From Pontibacter ummariensis (GTDB taxonomy: Bacteria > Bacteroidota > Bacteroidia > Cytophagales > Hymenobacteraceae), in NCBI RefSeq assembly GCF_900188175.1, contig NZ_FZOQ01000002.1, positions 372,001 through 436,000 of the forward strand: DNA of 64,000 nt. The letters are read 5' to 3'. The notes beneath the pieces were generated by a model. The model was given only the letters and a program-made list of their open reading frames with translations, did no database searches and was not told the origin of the DNA. Positions 33,921 to 42,400 of this stretch are shown here, in pieces. Every line of letters starts with the position of its first letter. Position 1 is the first letter of the stretch. Position numbers and translations under genes: made by a program.

Positions 33921-34571
33921 ATGGAAGCTAGTACCACCTTTAAACAAGAATTGTTGCTACGCGAATATGGCCGCAACGTGCAGGACCTGGTGAATTATAT
34001 TACCAAGGTGCAGGACCGGGCTGAGCGTACGCGCCTTTCTCAGTTACTTATAAACCTGATGGCCAAGCTGAATCCCCAGCTGCGGGATACACAGGACTAC
34101 CAGCAAAAGCTTTGGAACCACCTGTACGTGATGTCTGGCTCTACCCTGGACGTGGACGCGCCTTACCAGTTGAACGCCATGGAGTACCTCAACGACAAGC
34201 CGCAGCCAATGGACTATCCGCTGGATACACCTAACTTTAAGCACTACGGCAAGAATGTAGAATTGCTTGTAGCGCGTGCCACAGAGTTACAAGACCCGAA
34301 AGAGCGGGAAGCTGCCATTGTTTCGATCGGGAAACTCATGAAGACCCTCTATAAGTCTTATAATAAGGACAGCATTACAGATGACGTGATTTTGGGGGAT
34401 ATCCGACAGATTTCGAAGGGCAAACTGGACATGGACCTGGGCTACATCGAGCGCAACAACCTGTTCGAATCGAATGTAAAACCGCAGCAACAGGACAACA
34501 ACCGTACACAGAACACCGGCGGCCGTAGCAAAAAAAGCAACCGATCTTCCTCAAATACTAGAAATAAATAA
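33921..34571 (+). CDS. DUF4290 family protein
   Basis: A 216-residue helical protein from ATG at 33921; a frame from 33876 is open but conserved similarity (ELLLREYGRNVQDLVNYI) begins after the second ATG. Further family blocks are RTRLSQLLINLMAKLNPQL and FKHYGKNVELLVARA. The C-terminal 30 residues are Asn/Gln/Ser/Arg-rich and disordered. Function unknown. It lies 3 bp upstream of murA, the conserved arrangement in this phylum, so a link to cell-wall synthesis is plausible. Confidence 0.85.
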   Translation: MEASTTFKQELLLREYGRNVQDLVNYITKVQDRAERTRLSQLLINLMAKLNPQLRDTQDYQQKLWNHLYVMSGSTLDVDAPYQLNAMEYLNDKPQPMDYPLDTPNFKHYGKNVELLVARATELQDPKEREAAIVSIGKLMKTLYKSYNKDSITDDVILGDIRQISKGKLDMDLGYIERNNLFESNVKPQQQDNNRTQNTGGRSKKSNRSSSNTRNK

Positions 34572-34574
34572 TAC

Positions 34575-35879
34575 ATGGCTTCTTTTGAAGTAATTGGAGG
34601 CAATAAATTAAAAGGCGATATCTACCCGCAGGGCGCTAAAAACGAGGCCCTGCAGATACTGTGCGCTGTACTTCTTACTGCCGAACCTGTTACCATTTCC
34701 AACGTCCCAGACATCCGGGATGTAAATAAACTCATTGAACTCCTGCACGACCTGGGCGTCTCAGTGTCCAAAACGGCACCGGATACTTACGTTTTTCAGG
34801 CCGACAAGGTGAACCTGGATTACCTGGAGACAGAACAGTACATCGAACAAGGACGGGCCATCCGCGGCTCCGTGATGATTGTAGGTCCGATGCTTTCCCG
34901 TTTTGGCATCGCCAAAATGCCAAAGCCAGGAGGTGACAAAATCGGCCGCCGCAGGCTGGACACTCACTTTATTGGTTTGGAAAGACTGGGGGCTAGCTTT
35001 AATTACGACACGCCGGATAGCTTCTATAGTGTGACGGCAGACAAACTGCACGGTGCCTATATGTTGCTGGATGAAGCCTCTGTAACAGGCACTGCCAACA
35101 TTCTGATGGCTGCCGTACTGGCCGAGGGCATTACCACCATCTATAATGCAGCCTGCGAGCCTTATGTACAGCAACTGTGCCGCATGCTGAATCGCATGGG
35201 TGCCAAGATCAGCGGTGTTGGCTCTAACCTCCTCACCATCGAAGGTGTGGAGAAACTGGGGGGCACAGAGCATACCATGTTACCGGACATGATCGAGATC
35301 GGCTCCTTTATGGGGTTGGCTGCCATGACTGGCTCCGAGATTACGATCAAGAATTGTAAGATACCGGAGTTGGGCCTGATCCCGGAGACCTTTCAGCGCC
35401 TTGGCGTCAAAATGGAGTTCCGCGGCGATGACATCTATATTCCTGAGATGGACCACTACGAGGTGGACACCTACATTGATGGCAGCATCCTGAACGTGTC
35501 GGACCACACCTGGCCAGGCCTTACGCCAGACCTGCTCAGCGTGGCCCTGGTAACGGCTACACAGGCGAAGGGTACGGTGCTCATCCACCAGAAGATGTTT
35601 GAGAGCCGCCTCTTCTTTGTTGACAAACTCATCGACATGGGAGCACAAATCATCCTCTGTGACCCGCACCGCGCTACCGTCATCGGCCTGAACAACGAAA
35701 TCCCGCTGCGAGGCATTCGCATGACCTCCCCTGACATCCGTGCCGGTGTTGCCCTGCTCATTGCAGCCCTTTCCGCCAAAGGGAAAAGCATCATCGACAA
35801 CGTGGAGCAGATAGACCGCGGCTACCAGAACATCGACGGCCGCCTGAATGCCCTGGGTGCGCAGATCAGAAGGATATAA
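34575..35879 (+). CDS. murA: UDP-N-acetylglucosamine 1-carboxyvinyltransferase
   Basis: A 434-residue EPSP-synthase-fold enzyme. It adds enolpyruvate from PEP to UDP-GlcNAc, the first committed step of peptidoglycan synthesis. Signatures include KNEALQILCAVLL, RRRLDTH, and DMIEIGSFMGLAA. The active-site Cys115 of E. coli (in PGGCTIG) is Asp121 here (PGGDKIG). Asp at this position keeps activity but blocks covalent inactivation by fosfomycin, as known for Mycobacterium and Chlamydia. The gene is translated right after DUF4290. Confidence 0.96.
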   Translation: MASFEVIGGNKLKGDIYPQGAKNEALQILCAVLLTAEPVTISNVPDIRDVNKLIELLHDLGVSVSKTAPDTYVFQADKVNLDYLETEQYIEQGRAIRGSVMIVGPMLSRFGIAKMPKPGGDKIGRRRLDTHFIGLERLGASFNYDTPDSFYSVTADKLHGAYMLLDEASVTGTANILMAAVLAEGITTIYNAACEPYVQQLCRMLNRMGAKISGVGSNLLTIEGVEKLGGTEHTMLPDMIEIGSFMGLAAMTGSEITIKNCKIPELGLIPETFQRLGVKMEFRGDDIYIPEMDHYEVDTYIDGSILNVSDHTWPGLTPDLLSVALVTATQAKGTVLIHQKMFESRLFFVDKLIDMGAQIILCDPHRATVIGLNNEIPLRGIRMTSPDIRAGVALLIAALSAKGKSIIDNVEQIDRGYQNIDGRLNALGAQIRRI

Positions 35880-35902
35880 AATAGAGCAGAAGCAAAATTC
35901 TA

Positions 35903-35954
35903 CCTAAAAAAGCAGCGGGAGCATTTACAAAATTGCTCCCGCTGCTTTTTTAGG
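35903..35954 (+). terminator. Terminator of murA
   Basis: A 21-bp perfect stem (35903-35923 with 35934-35954, loop of 10) whose descending arm carries T6. Confidence 0.92.
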
Positions 35955-36116
35955 ATAGCTTCAGTCCTGACTGCTTCGCTACTACATGTCCTGTGCCCAC
36001 AGCAGCAGGCATAAATGCATATCCCACCCTTTAAATTCTGTATTTAGCAAAGCCCATCACAGATGCGTTCAGCAAGAACTTAGAGCCTGTCGACAAAAGA
36101 ATCTTTTGTAACAGGA

Positions 36117-37295
36117 CTACTGTTCCCCTCCTCCTTTACGGCTACCTCTGTACAACTCATATTTCAGTAAGCGACAATCAATAGACCCGTTGTAAAGCGG
36201 AACACGGCGGGACGTACGAAGCCCAATACTTTTAGCGGCATCCAGGTTACCGGTAAACACAAAGGCATCATAGCCCTGGTACTTGTTCTTCAGGGTGTCC
36301 CCTATGTTTTTGTAGAGCAGGTTGATGTCTTCTGACTGAATACGCTCATTGTAGGGAGGGTTCATCACGACTACCCCTGGTATTGCAGGGGCTTCTGTCT
36401 TAAAGAAGTCCGCCTCCTCTACCTGGATCACGTGCTCTAAGCCGGCATTCTCTATGTTGCTCCAGGCAGCTGCCACGTAGTCCGGATCTATGTCATAACC
36501 GATAATAGCCGCTTGCGGGTCTCTCTTCTCCTTGGCTTCTGCAGTGTTCCAGACCATCTCAAACAAGCTCTCGTCATAGTCCTTCCACTGCTCAAACCCA
36601 TAAGGGTCCCGGCGATACAAACCGGGGGCAATGTTTTGCGCCATCAGGGCCGCCTCGATCAGGAAAGTGCCCGAACCGCACATGGGGTCAATAAAAGCAG
36701 ACTTCTTATCCCACCCGGACAAGGCAATGATGCCTGCTGCCAATACCTCATTGAGGGGAGCAACGTTGGTCTGAAGGCGGTAACCCCGGCGATGCAGCGA
36801 ATCACCGGAAGAGTCGAGCGACAGGGTGACCTGGTTCTCATGCATGTGCAGGTTAATCCTTACATCGGGCCGCACGCGGTCTACAGAAGGCCGCTCCCCT
36901 GTAACCTTGCGGAACTGGTCTACAATGGCATCTTTTGTTAGTTGTGCTACAAACAGGCTGTGCTCAAAGGTTGAGTGGCTAACCACGGCATCGATGGCAA
37001 AGGTCTGCTCCAGGTCCATCACTTCCTGCCAGTTTGTTTTCTGTACCTGTTCGTACAAGTCCTTTTCGTTGCGGGCTTTAAAAGTGCGGATCGGCTTCAG
37101 AATACGGATAGCGGTACGGCACCACAGGTTGGCTTCATACAACTGGCGCAGGTTTCCGGAACAGGTTACCGCGCGGTTGCCCGCTTTGATGTACTCCATG
37201 TCCAGGGCCTGCAATTCAGCTGCCAGTACTTCCTCTAAACCAGCCAGTGTTGTTGCAATGATGTTAAAATTGCCATTCGGATTCTGTTTTGCCAT
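36117..37295 (-). CDS. THUMP-domain class I RNA methyltransferase (RlmL-like)
   Basis: A 392-residue protein from ATG at 37295, preferred to the ATG 30 bp upstream. Residues 1-60 form a ferredoxin-like part, then THUMP to about 160, then an UPF0020/RlmKL methyltransferase domain with FIDPMCGSGTFLIEAA, IIGYDIDPDYV and the catalytic VVMNPPYNERI. It resembles the m2G-forming part of RlmL; the rRNA position is not determinable here. The RlmK half is absent, the usual state outside Gammaproteobacteria. Confidence 0.92.
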   Translation of the reverse strand: MAKQNPNGNFNIIATTLAGLEEVLAAELQALDMEYIKAGNRAVTCSGNLRQLYEANLWCRTAIRILKPIRTFKARNEKDLYEQVQKTNWQEVMDLEQTFAIDAVVSHSTFEHSLFVAQLTKDAIVDQFRKVTGERPSVDRVRPDVRINLHMHENQVTLSLDSSGDSLHRRGYRLQTNVAPLNEVLAAGIIALSGWDKKSAFIDPMCGSGTFLIEAALMAQNIAPGLYRRDPYGFEQWKDYDESLFEMVWNTAEAKEKRDPQAAIIGYDIDPDYVAAAWSNIENAGLEHVIQVEEADFFKTEAPAIPGVVVMNPPYNERIQSEDINLLYKNIGDTLKNKYQGYDAFVFTGNLDAAKSIGLRTSRRVPLYNGSIDCRLLKYELYRGSRKGGGEQ

Positions 37296-37322
37296 AATGT
37301 ATCTGTTGTAAGAATAAGAACG

Positions 37323-37330
37323 CAAAGATA
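37323..37330 (-). promoter_or_regulatory. Bacteroidota -7 box (TATCTTTG) of the methyltransferase gene
   Basis: A perfect TAnnTTTG match on the minus strand, 28 bp before the ATG at 37295. The -33 element is not recognised. Confidence 0.45.
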
Positions 37331-37406
37331 CAGCATTGGGTCACGAGTTCCGAATGACAGGGCTACAAGCGAGCTGAACCGTACCGGACGGTCCTGTTTA
37401 AAACAC

Positions 37407-38093
37407 TTACAAGGCGATACCAACTTTCATTCCGGTCAGCAGGTATACGCCTGTACTGCCAAAGTCCATTGCGTTTCTGTCGTACCGCACCTGACTGTAG
37501 TTCGTCTTCACGCTGCTGTTGTTGTATCCTACCCCGAGATGAAAGTCAAAAAGAAGATGTCCGTCCAAAGCCGGAAACTGCGAGCCTACCATCAGCACCC
37601 CTCCTACACGATTGATTTTCTCTCTGAAGGGCCTGAGTCCGTACCGGTAGTACTCCAGCCCGTCCGCTGCGGTCTCCGGACGCCAACCGTTCTTCTCGAA
37701 CCCTACTTCGAAATGATGATAGTTCATGCCGTAGGCCAGGTACGTTCTCCGCTCGGAGAAGGCAGGCTCCTCTGTGGCGTATATTCGGTGTTGTATCTCT
37801 GCGCCATAGCCAATCACTTTGGCATCATCGCTGCCATCCCAGCTACGGCCAGCAAAAGCATCAACCGTGCTCGTTTTACCTTCATAATAGCGGGGAGAAA
37901 AGACAAGGCCATGACGGCTGTCCTTTTTCAGGCTTTTCTCCAGGTATAAATGCAGGCCATTTATAAACAAATGCTGCGGGCTGAACTTGATGCTTATCTC
38001 GGGTTCCGGGGCTGTGTCAGCACGCTGAGCAGCAACCGGTTGTACTAAGACAAGCGTCAGGAGAAAGGCACTAACTATAAACCGCAAAGACAT
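37407..38093 (-). CDS. Putative outer-membrane protein of the LVIVD operon
   Basis: A 228-residue protein from ATG at 38093, where a signal peptide starts (MSLRFIVSAFLLTLVL..., cleavage after VAA). No family is recognised. The mature part has amphipathic strands (HGLVFSPRYYEGK, GYGAEIQHRIYA, YLAYGMNYHHFEVGF, LLFDFHLGVGYNN) and ends in a short strand, so an outer-membrane barrel is likely. It is the third gene of a minus-strand operon with two lipoprotein genes and may be the membrane partner of those proteins. Confidence 0.6.
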   Translation of the reverse strand: MSLRFIVSAFLLTLVLVQPVAAQRADTAPEPEISIKFSPQHLFINGLHLYLEKSLKKDSRHGLVFSPRYYEGKTSTVDAFAGRSWDGSDDAKVIGYGAEIQHRIYATEEPAFSERRTYLAYGMNYHHFEVGFEKNGWRPETAADGLEYYRYGLRPFREKINRVGGVLMVGSQFPALDGHLLFDFHLGVGYNNSSVKTNYSQVRYDRNAMDFGSTGVYLLTGMKVGIAL

Positions 38094-38112
38094 AGCAAGC
38101 TGTTTTACAGGG

Positions 38113-38871
38113 TTAAATAGAAGGCTCAACCAGTATCGTGCTAAGTAACTCCAGCTCCTCCTCATGGTACTGATATTGATAAAAGCCATCACTGCCAATG
38201 ACCAAGAGGCGCCCGTTATCGGGAATCACATCATAGGCATTGATAGGAAAATGCTGTTTAAGCTGGATTGCCATCACGTCAGAGGCATCGTATACCTTTA
38301 AGCCATCATCACAAACAAACAGTGTGCTCCTGTCTATGCCTAGCCCTTTGGGGTTTGTCATATCATATTGCTGCACACGTACAGGGTCCAGAATATTCTG
38401 CAGGTCTACAATCTGCAACTGGTTGATGGCCTGCCGGCAGGCAGTACCAGTACGAAGGGTAATGTAGGCATAGCGGCCATCCGTTACGACAGGGTCGCAG
38501 CTTACCACATGCTCGTAATGCGAGAGGTGCTTTGGCGCTGCAGGCGTCTGGATGCTGTAAATGTGCATTCCTGTCTGTGTGCCAATAAACAGCTTGTCCT
38601 GAAAGGGGAAAATTGTTTCGATGCCAAACGAGAGCGGCACTTCCTGCCTCTGCCGTGGGTTCGCGGGATCCGAAATATCAAAAAGGTTCAGGCTTGAGTG
38701 GTCTACGGTGTAGAGGTGATCCCCGCTAATGGCAAACCTGGCCATAGAGCCTCCCTGACCTTGCGCTACGTCCGTTACCGGAGAGGCCATGTCGCTCTCG
38801 CAACTGCTGAGGGTTAGTGCCGTAACAGCCCATGCTAACAGCAACAAGATACTTGCTTTTCTGTTTTTCAT
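38113..38871 (-). CDS. LVIVD-repeat beta-propeller lipoprotein
   Basis: A 252-residue lipoprotein with lipobox SSC near residue 24, followed by Glu-Ser-Asp. The mature part repeats a motif of the type HLYTVDHSSLNLFDISDPANP and AYITLRTG...LQIVDLQNILDPV, which is the LVIVD repeat that builds beta-propellers in Bacteroidota surface proteins. About five blades are visible. Function unknown; probably an outer-membrane lipoprotein. One base separates its start from the stop of the upstream gene. Confidence 0.78.
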   Translation of the reverse strand: MKNRKASILLLLAWAVTALTLSSCESDMASPVTDVAQGQGGSMARFAISGDHLYTVDHSSLNLFDISDPANPRQRQEVPLSFGIETIFPFQDKLFIGTQTGMHIYSIQTPAAPKHLSHYEHVVSCDPVVTDGRYAYITLRTGTACRQAINQLQIVDLQNILDPVRVQQYDMTNPKGLGIDRSTLFVCDDGLKVYDASDVMAIQLKQHFPINAYDVIPDNGRLLVIGSDGFYQYQYHEEELELLSTILVEPSI

Positions 38872-38872
38872 C

Positions 38873-39385
38873 TTACTCCGGTTTCTTTAACTCCCAACCT
38901 ACGATCACGGCATCCGCTGGAGCCCCTGCCCGATCAAACCCGCTTTCTATGTTGTCCGGAGGCAACAGCTCCGGAAGCGCATCCCGTACCCGCTTAGTGA
39001 CCCGTATGTTGTTTAGGTCGTTCAGGTCAATTGCCAGCAGGTCCACGGCATTGTCTACATAAAGGATTTTGTCTTTCATGGCCATATCTATACAACCGGG
39101 CACTTGTATGAACGCCAGGTTTACCGGCAGCCTGGGGTCCTGATTATCGATGACATGAACCCCCTTGTACTTTTCGTTTATCAGGATGTAGTGGCCGTAG
39201 CGATACAGCTTCCCCGGATCTGATATAGGACGCGGGTCCTGCTTTACGATCGACTTCTCCAACTGCCGCCGGCTCATAAGCACTGGGGAGTAGCTGGACG
39301 CCGGCATTGGGTCCACATCTCCCGGACAGGCGCTCAACAGCGGAAGCAGGAGCAGCAGGAGTAACTTGACAGCTTGTTTCTTCAT
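38873..39385 (-). CDS. Small lipoprotein with LVIVD-like segment
   Basis: A 170-residue lipoprotein; the signal has a Leu-rich core and lipobox SAC near residue 20 followed by PGDVD. Residues about 60-120 read YGHYILINEKYKGVHVIDNQDP and KILYVDNAVDLLAIDLNDL, resembling two LVIVD-type blades, so it is probably a short relative of the next gene. No known function. It is first in the operon, with a well-spaced promoter upstream. Confidence 0.68.
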   Translation of the reverse strand: MKKQAVKLLLLLLLPLLSACPGDVDPMPASSYSPVLMSRRQLEKSIVKQDPRPISDPGKLYRYGHYILINEKYKGVHVIDNQDPRLPVNLAFIQVPGCIDMAMKDKILYVDNAVDLLAIDLNDLNNIRVTKRVRDALPELLPPDNIESGFDRAGAPADAVIVGWELKKPE

Positions 39386-39414
39386 TTAGAGAGGGGCTTT
39401 GGACTTACATGAGA

Positions 39415-39444
39415 TAAAACTATATATTTTCCTTTAAAACACAA
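39415..39444 (-). promoter_or_regulatory. Vegetative promoter of the LVIVD operon
   Basis: On the minus strand TTG (39444-39442) and TAGTTTTA (39422-39415) are separated by 19 bp, the Bacteroidota sigma-A spacing; the -7 box differs from TAnnTTTG in one base. It is 30 bp from the ATG. Confidence 0.55.
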
Positions 39445-39541
39445 GGTTAAACATATGTTAATGTTGTAATCTGCAGCAACTAAGAACAGTAGGGTTAAGT
39501 CTCCTGGTGGCCAGGCACTGCTGCTGTTTTAGCGGCAGCGC

Positions 39542-39572
39542 TTTCAAGTGTTCCCCTGCAAACCTACCTTTG
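39542..39572 (+). promoter_or_regulatory. Vegetative promoter of murB
   Basis: TTTC, 19 bp, then a perfect TACCTTTG (39565-39572). One mismatch to TTTG-N19-TAnnTTTG. The ATG follows after 15 bp. Confidence 0.55.
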
Positions 39573-39587
39573 TAAAAAACACCGCTT

Positions 39588-40604
39588 ATGAAACTGCAGC
39601 CTGATTTTTCGCTGAAGCCCTACAACACCTTCGGCATTGATGTAAAAGCCAAGTTCTTCGCCCGGTTTGAAAGTGTGGAGGAACTACAGCAACTTTTACA
39701 GCGCCAAGAGTTGCAGCAAGCCCCCCTTCTGATTTTGGGAGGCGGCAGTAATTTGCTCTTCACGAAGAACTTTGATGGCGTAGTACTACAGAATGGCATC
39801 AAAGGGATAGAGGTGCTGGGCGAGGACGACAACTTTGTATATGTAAAAGCTGGCGGAGGCGAAGTGTGGCATGACTTTGTGCTGCATGCCCTGCAGCAGA
39901 ATTGGGGCGGCGTAGAGAACCTTTCCCTGATACCCGGCACTGTTGGCGCGGCTCCCCTGCAAAACATCGGCGCTTATGGTGTGGAGCTAAAAGACGTGTT
40001 CCATGAACTGGAGGCGGTTCACTTAGCCTCCGGCCAGGTACACCGCTTTAACAACGAGGCCTGTAAGTTTGGCTATCGCGAAAGCATTTTTAAGAATGAG
40101 GTCAAAGGGCAGTATGTGGTGACCGCAGTGACCTTCCGGCTTCACAAGCAGCACCAGTTAAACACTTCCTACGGCGCACTCCAAACTACCTTGGCGGAAA
40201 TGCAAATAGCACAGCCTACTATACAGGATGTTAGTGCTGCCGTGTGCCACATCCGGCAAACAAAGCTTCCGGACCCAAAGCAGATCGGCAATGCAGGCAG
40301 CTTCTTCAAGAACCCGGAAATTCCCCTCGCACAGTTTGAGGCACTCCAGAAAGACTTTCCGTCCATCCCCTCCTACCCTGTCAGCGAAACAACTGTAAAA
40401 GTACCTGCCGGCTGGCTTATTGAGCAATGTGGCTGGAAAGGAAAGGTTATTGAGAATTACGGCGTGCATAAAAACCAGGCGCTGGTGCTCGTGAACTATG
40501 GCGGCGCCCAGGGAGAAAACATACGGCAGCTGGCTTATCAGATCATTGCCTCTGTTCAGGACAAGTTCGGCATTACCCTACACCCGGAAGTAAACATTCA
40601 TTAG
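39588..40604 (+). CDS. murB: UDP-N-acetylmuramate dehydrogenase
   Basis: A 338-residue FAD flavoenzyme that reduces enolpyruvyl-UDP-GlcNAc with NADPH to UDP-MurNAc, the step after MurA. The start NTFGIDVKAKFFA and the FAD-binding LLILGGGSNLLFTKNFDGVVLQN (partly quoted) are clear. FKYRES-like CKFGYRESIFK is the substrate site, GNAGSFFKNP carries the catalytic Ser, and the C-terminus has NYGGAQGENI. Type I MurB by length. It is transcribed alone. Confidence 0.96.
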   Translation: MKLQPDFSLKPYNTFGIDVKAKFFARFESVEELQQLLQRQELQQAPLLILGGGSNLLFTKNFDGVVLQNGIKGIEVLGEDDNFVYVKAGGGEVWHDFVLHALQQNWGGVENLSLIPGTVGAAPLQNIGAYGVELKDVFHELEAVHLASGQVHRFNNEACKFGYRESIFKNEVKGQYVVTAVTFRLHKQHQLNTSYGALQTTLAEMQIAQPTIQDVSAAVCHIRQTKLPDPKQIGNAGSFFKNPEIPLAQFEALQKDFPSIPSYPVSETTVKVPAGWLIEQCGWKGKVIENYGVHKNQALVLVNYGGAQGENIRQLAYQIIASVQDKFGITLHPEVNIH

Positions 40605-40686
40605 CACCCACTAAAAAAATATCCACTTTGCCCTAACTATTTTTCCATTAAATCGCTATATGTCATATTACCTTTATTGAACCCTG

Positions 40687-41133
40687 ATGCGCTTTATAAA
40701 CTACCTCTTTTACTTCACCCTCCTTGTGTCTTTAAGCCTGCTGGTGTCCTGCAAAGACGACGAAGAAGACAGCGGTTTACCAAGATCAGAGCTGCTTACA
40801 GCCGGGGAGTGGCAAGGTGACAGGGTACTACTGAATGGCATTAACGTATCCAACCGTCCTGAGATCAAAGGCGCCCTTCTTGATATCGTAACCCTACGGT
40901 TAAAGTTCGACGAAGACGGTACCTACCAGGCAAACTATGCGGACGGCAGTGGACAGCGGCAGTATGTTGAAGGAGAATGGGCACTGTCTGAAGATGAAAA
41001 GATTCTGCGCTTTGACCTTTTCAAAGACAATGAACTGGAGATAGACAAACTTACCACAAGCGAGTTTGATCTTACAAGCGAAGTAGAGTACAACAACACA
41101 AGCTGGAACGTGGAGGTACAGCTAAAAAGATAA
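40687..41133 (+). CDS. Small acidic surface lipoprotein, copy 1
   Basis: A 148-residue lipoprotein. The signal ends VSC, followed by KDDEED, which matches the Lys-acidic export tag that sends lipoproteins to the cell surface in Bacteroidota. Mature part: LLTAGEWQGDRVLLNG, then LRLKFDEDGTYQANY and YVEGEWALSEDEKIL, a small lipocalin-like beta fold. The same three blocks occur in the next two genes, so they are tandem paralogues. No function known. Confidence 0.72.
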   Translation: MRFINYLFYFTLLVSLSLLVSCKDDEEDSGLPRSELLTAGEWQGDRVLLNGINVSNRPEIKGALLDIVTLRLKFDEDGTYQANYADGSGQRQYVEGEWALSEDEKILRFDLFKDNELEIDKLTTSEFDLTSEVEYNNTSWNVEVQLKR

Positions 41134-41232
41134 ACAGAGCCTGCGCTTCTCCGATTTTTAAAAGAAGACCTAACGAGAGCTAAACAGGCGAGCCCTCTGC
41201 TCCCTAACCCTTTGTCACCTATAAAAAACTAT

Positions 41233-41682
41233 ATGAAAAAGCTACGATTCCTGTCACTGTTGTTAGCATCGCTCACCATGCTAACCTTCACTAGTTGCGA
41301 CGATGATGATGAAGACAAAGAGCCAACCAGAACCGACATCCTCACAGCTGAGGAGTGGCGTGGGGATGCCATTTTTGCTAATGGCATGGATGTGACAGAG
41401 GATGCCATCGAATGGATAGGTCTGGATATTAGAGACAGCCGGATAAAGTTTAATAAAGATGGCACCTATGTTACCTACCTGGAAAGTGTACCGGATGATA
41501 CTGCTGAAGGTGAGTGGGAGTTTACCAGCAACGAACAGGCTATTATTTTAGACAAAGGCTCTGCGGATGAAGAGACAGTAAACATTAAAACGCTTACTGA
41601 CAGCGACCTGGTTTTTCAGGAGCAAGTTGAGATCCCGGATATTCCGGTACCGGTCACCGCAGAACTACGCTATACCCGTTAG
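41233..41682 (+). CDS. Small acidic surface lipoprotein, copy 2
   Basis: A 149-residue lipoprotein from ATG at 41233 (the frame opens 21 bp earlier, but the signal begins here). Lipobox TSC is followed by DDDDED. The shared blocks are ILTAEEWRGDAIFANGMDV, IKFNKDGTYVTYL and AEGEWEFTSNEQAII. Length and layout match copies 1 and 3. It is 99 bp downstream of copy 1 and ends at its own strong terminator. Confidence 0.72.
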   Translation: MKKLRFLSLLLASLTMLTFTSCDDDDEDKEPTRTDILTAEEWRGDAIFANGMDVTEDAIEWIGLDIRDSRIKFNKDGTYVTYLESVPDDTAEGEWEFTSNEQAIILDKGSADEETVNIKTLTDSDLVFQEQVEIPDIPVPVTAELRYTR

Positions 41683-41697
41683 CAGCAGCATTAACGG

Positions 41698-41736
41698 AAA
41701 CAAGAAGGGCTCCCAAACAGGAGCCCTTCTTGTTTT
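41698..41736 (+). terminator. Terminator after lipoprotein copy 2
   Basis: A 16-bp perfect stem (41698-41713 with 41720-41735) with loop CAAACA and T4 in the descending flank. Confidence 0.9.
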
Positions 41737-41877
41737 GTAGGCCATGACATTAATTAAACTCATGTAACTGGTTCTTACATGGCTAAGAGCGGCCTTTTCG
41801 TCTTCTTCACAACTTATTCAGAACACTTGGGGTAATATCTATATATCTTAACTCAAATTCACTTTAATTACCTTAGT

Positions 41878-42291
41878 ATGCATAATTTTAGATTACTTTA
41901 TTACTGCTTGGCCCTGGTATGCCTTGTATCCTTTACTGGCTGCGGAGATGACGATGAAGACGATGTATCGCCAAACGTGTCGCTGCTGACCGGAGGTGAG
42001 TGGGCAGGTAACGCCGTGTTTTACAATGGCGAAGACATTTCAGAACTTTATGAACAAGAAACAGGGATGGATATCACCAGTCTCGACGCCCTTTTTGAAA
42101 GAGACGGGACTTTTGTTGAAACCTACGACGGCACTACGGTTGCAGAGGGCACCTGGGAGTTTCTAAACGATGAACGCGTTCTTGTCTTTGACCCTAACAA
42201 CAGTGACAGCTATGAGACGGTTATTTATAAACTAGACGAAGACGAGTTATTCTATCAACAGAATGGTGTTGAGTTCAGGTTTGTACGATAG
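41878..42291 (+). CDS. Small acidic surface lipoprotein, copy 3
   Basis: A 137-residue lipoprotein with lipobox TGC then GDDDEDD. The shared blocks are LLTGGEWAGNAVFYNGEDI, ALFERDGTFVETY and AEGTWEFLNDERVLVF. It is the shortest copy and lies 195 bp from copy 2, behind a terminator, so it is a separate unit. Single-copy relatives with this pattern resemble lipocalin-like DUFs of Bacteroidota, but I cannot name one. Confidence 0.72.
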   Translation: MHNFRLLYYCLALVCLVSFTGCGDDDEDDVSPNVSLLTGGEWAGNAVFYNGEDISELYEQETGMDITSLDALFERDGTFVETYDGTTVAEGTWEFLNDERVLVFDPNNSDSYETVIYKLDEDELFYQQNGVEFRFVR

Positions 42292-42344
42292 TATAGCAGG
42301 AAAACGGGCTACGGCTTGTTCTAAATCAGCAGATTTAAACCCCT

Positions 42345-42386
42345 AAAAAACAGAAAGGCTTCCCTGCGGGAGCCTTTCTGTTTTTT
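42345..42386. terminator. Bidirectional terminator between lipoprotein copy 3 and mutS2
   Basis: A stem of 19 bp with one bulged T (42345-42364 with 42368-42386) flanked by A6 and T6, so it works on either strand. The genes converge here. Confidence 0.92.
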
Positions 42387-42400
42387 CATGTAGTTTGGTA

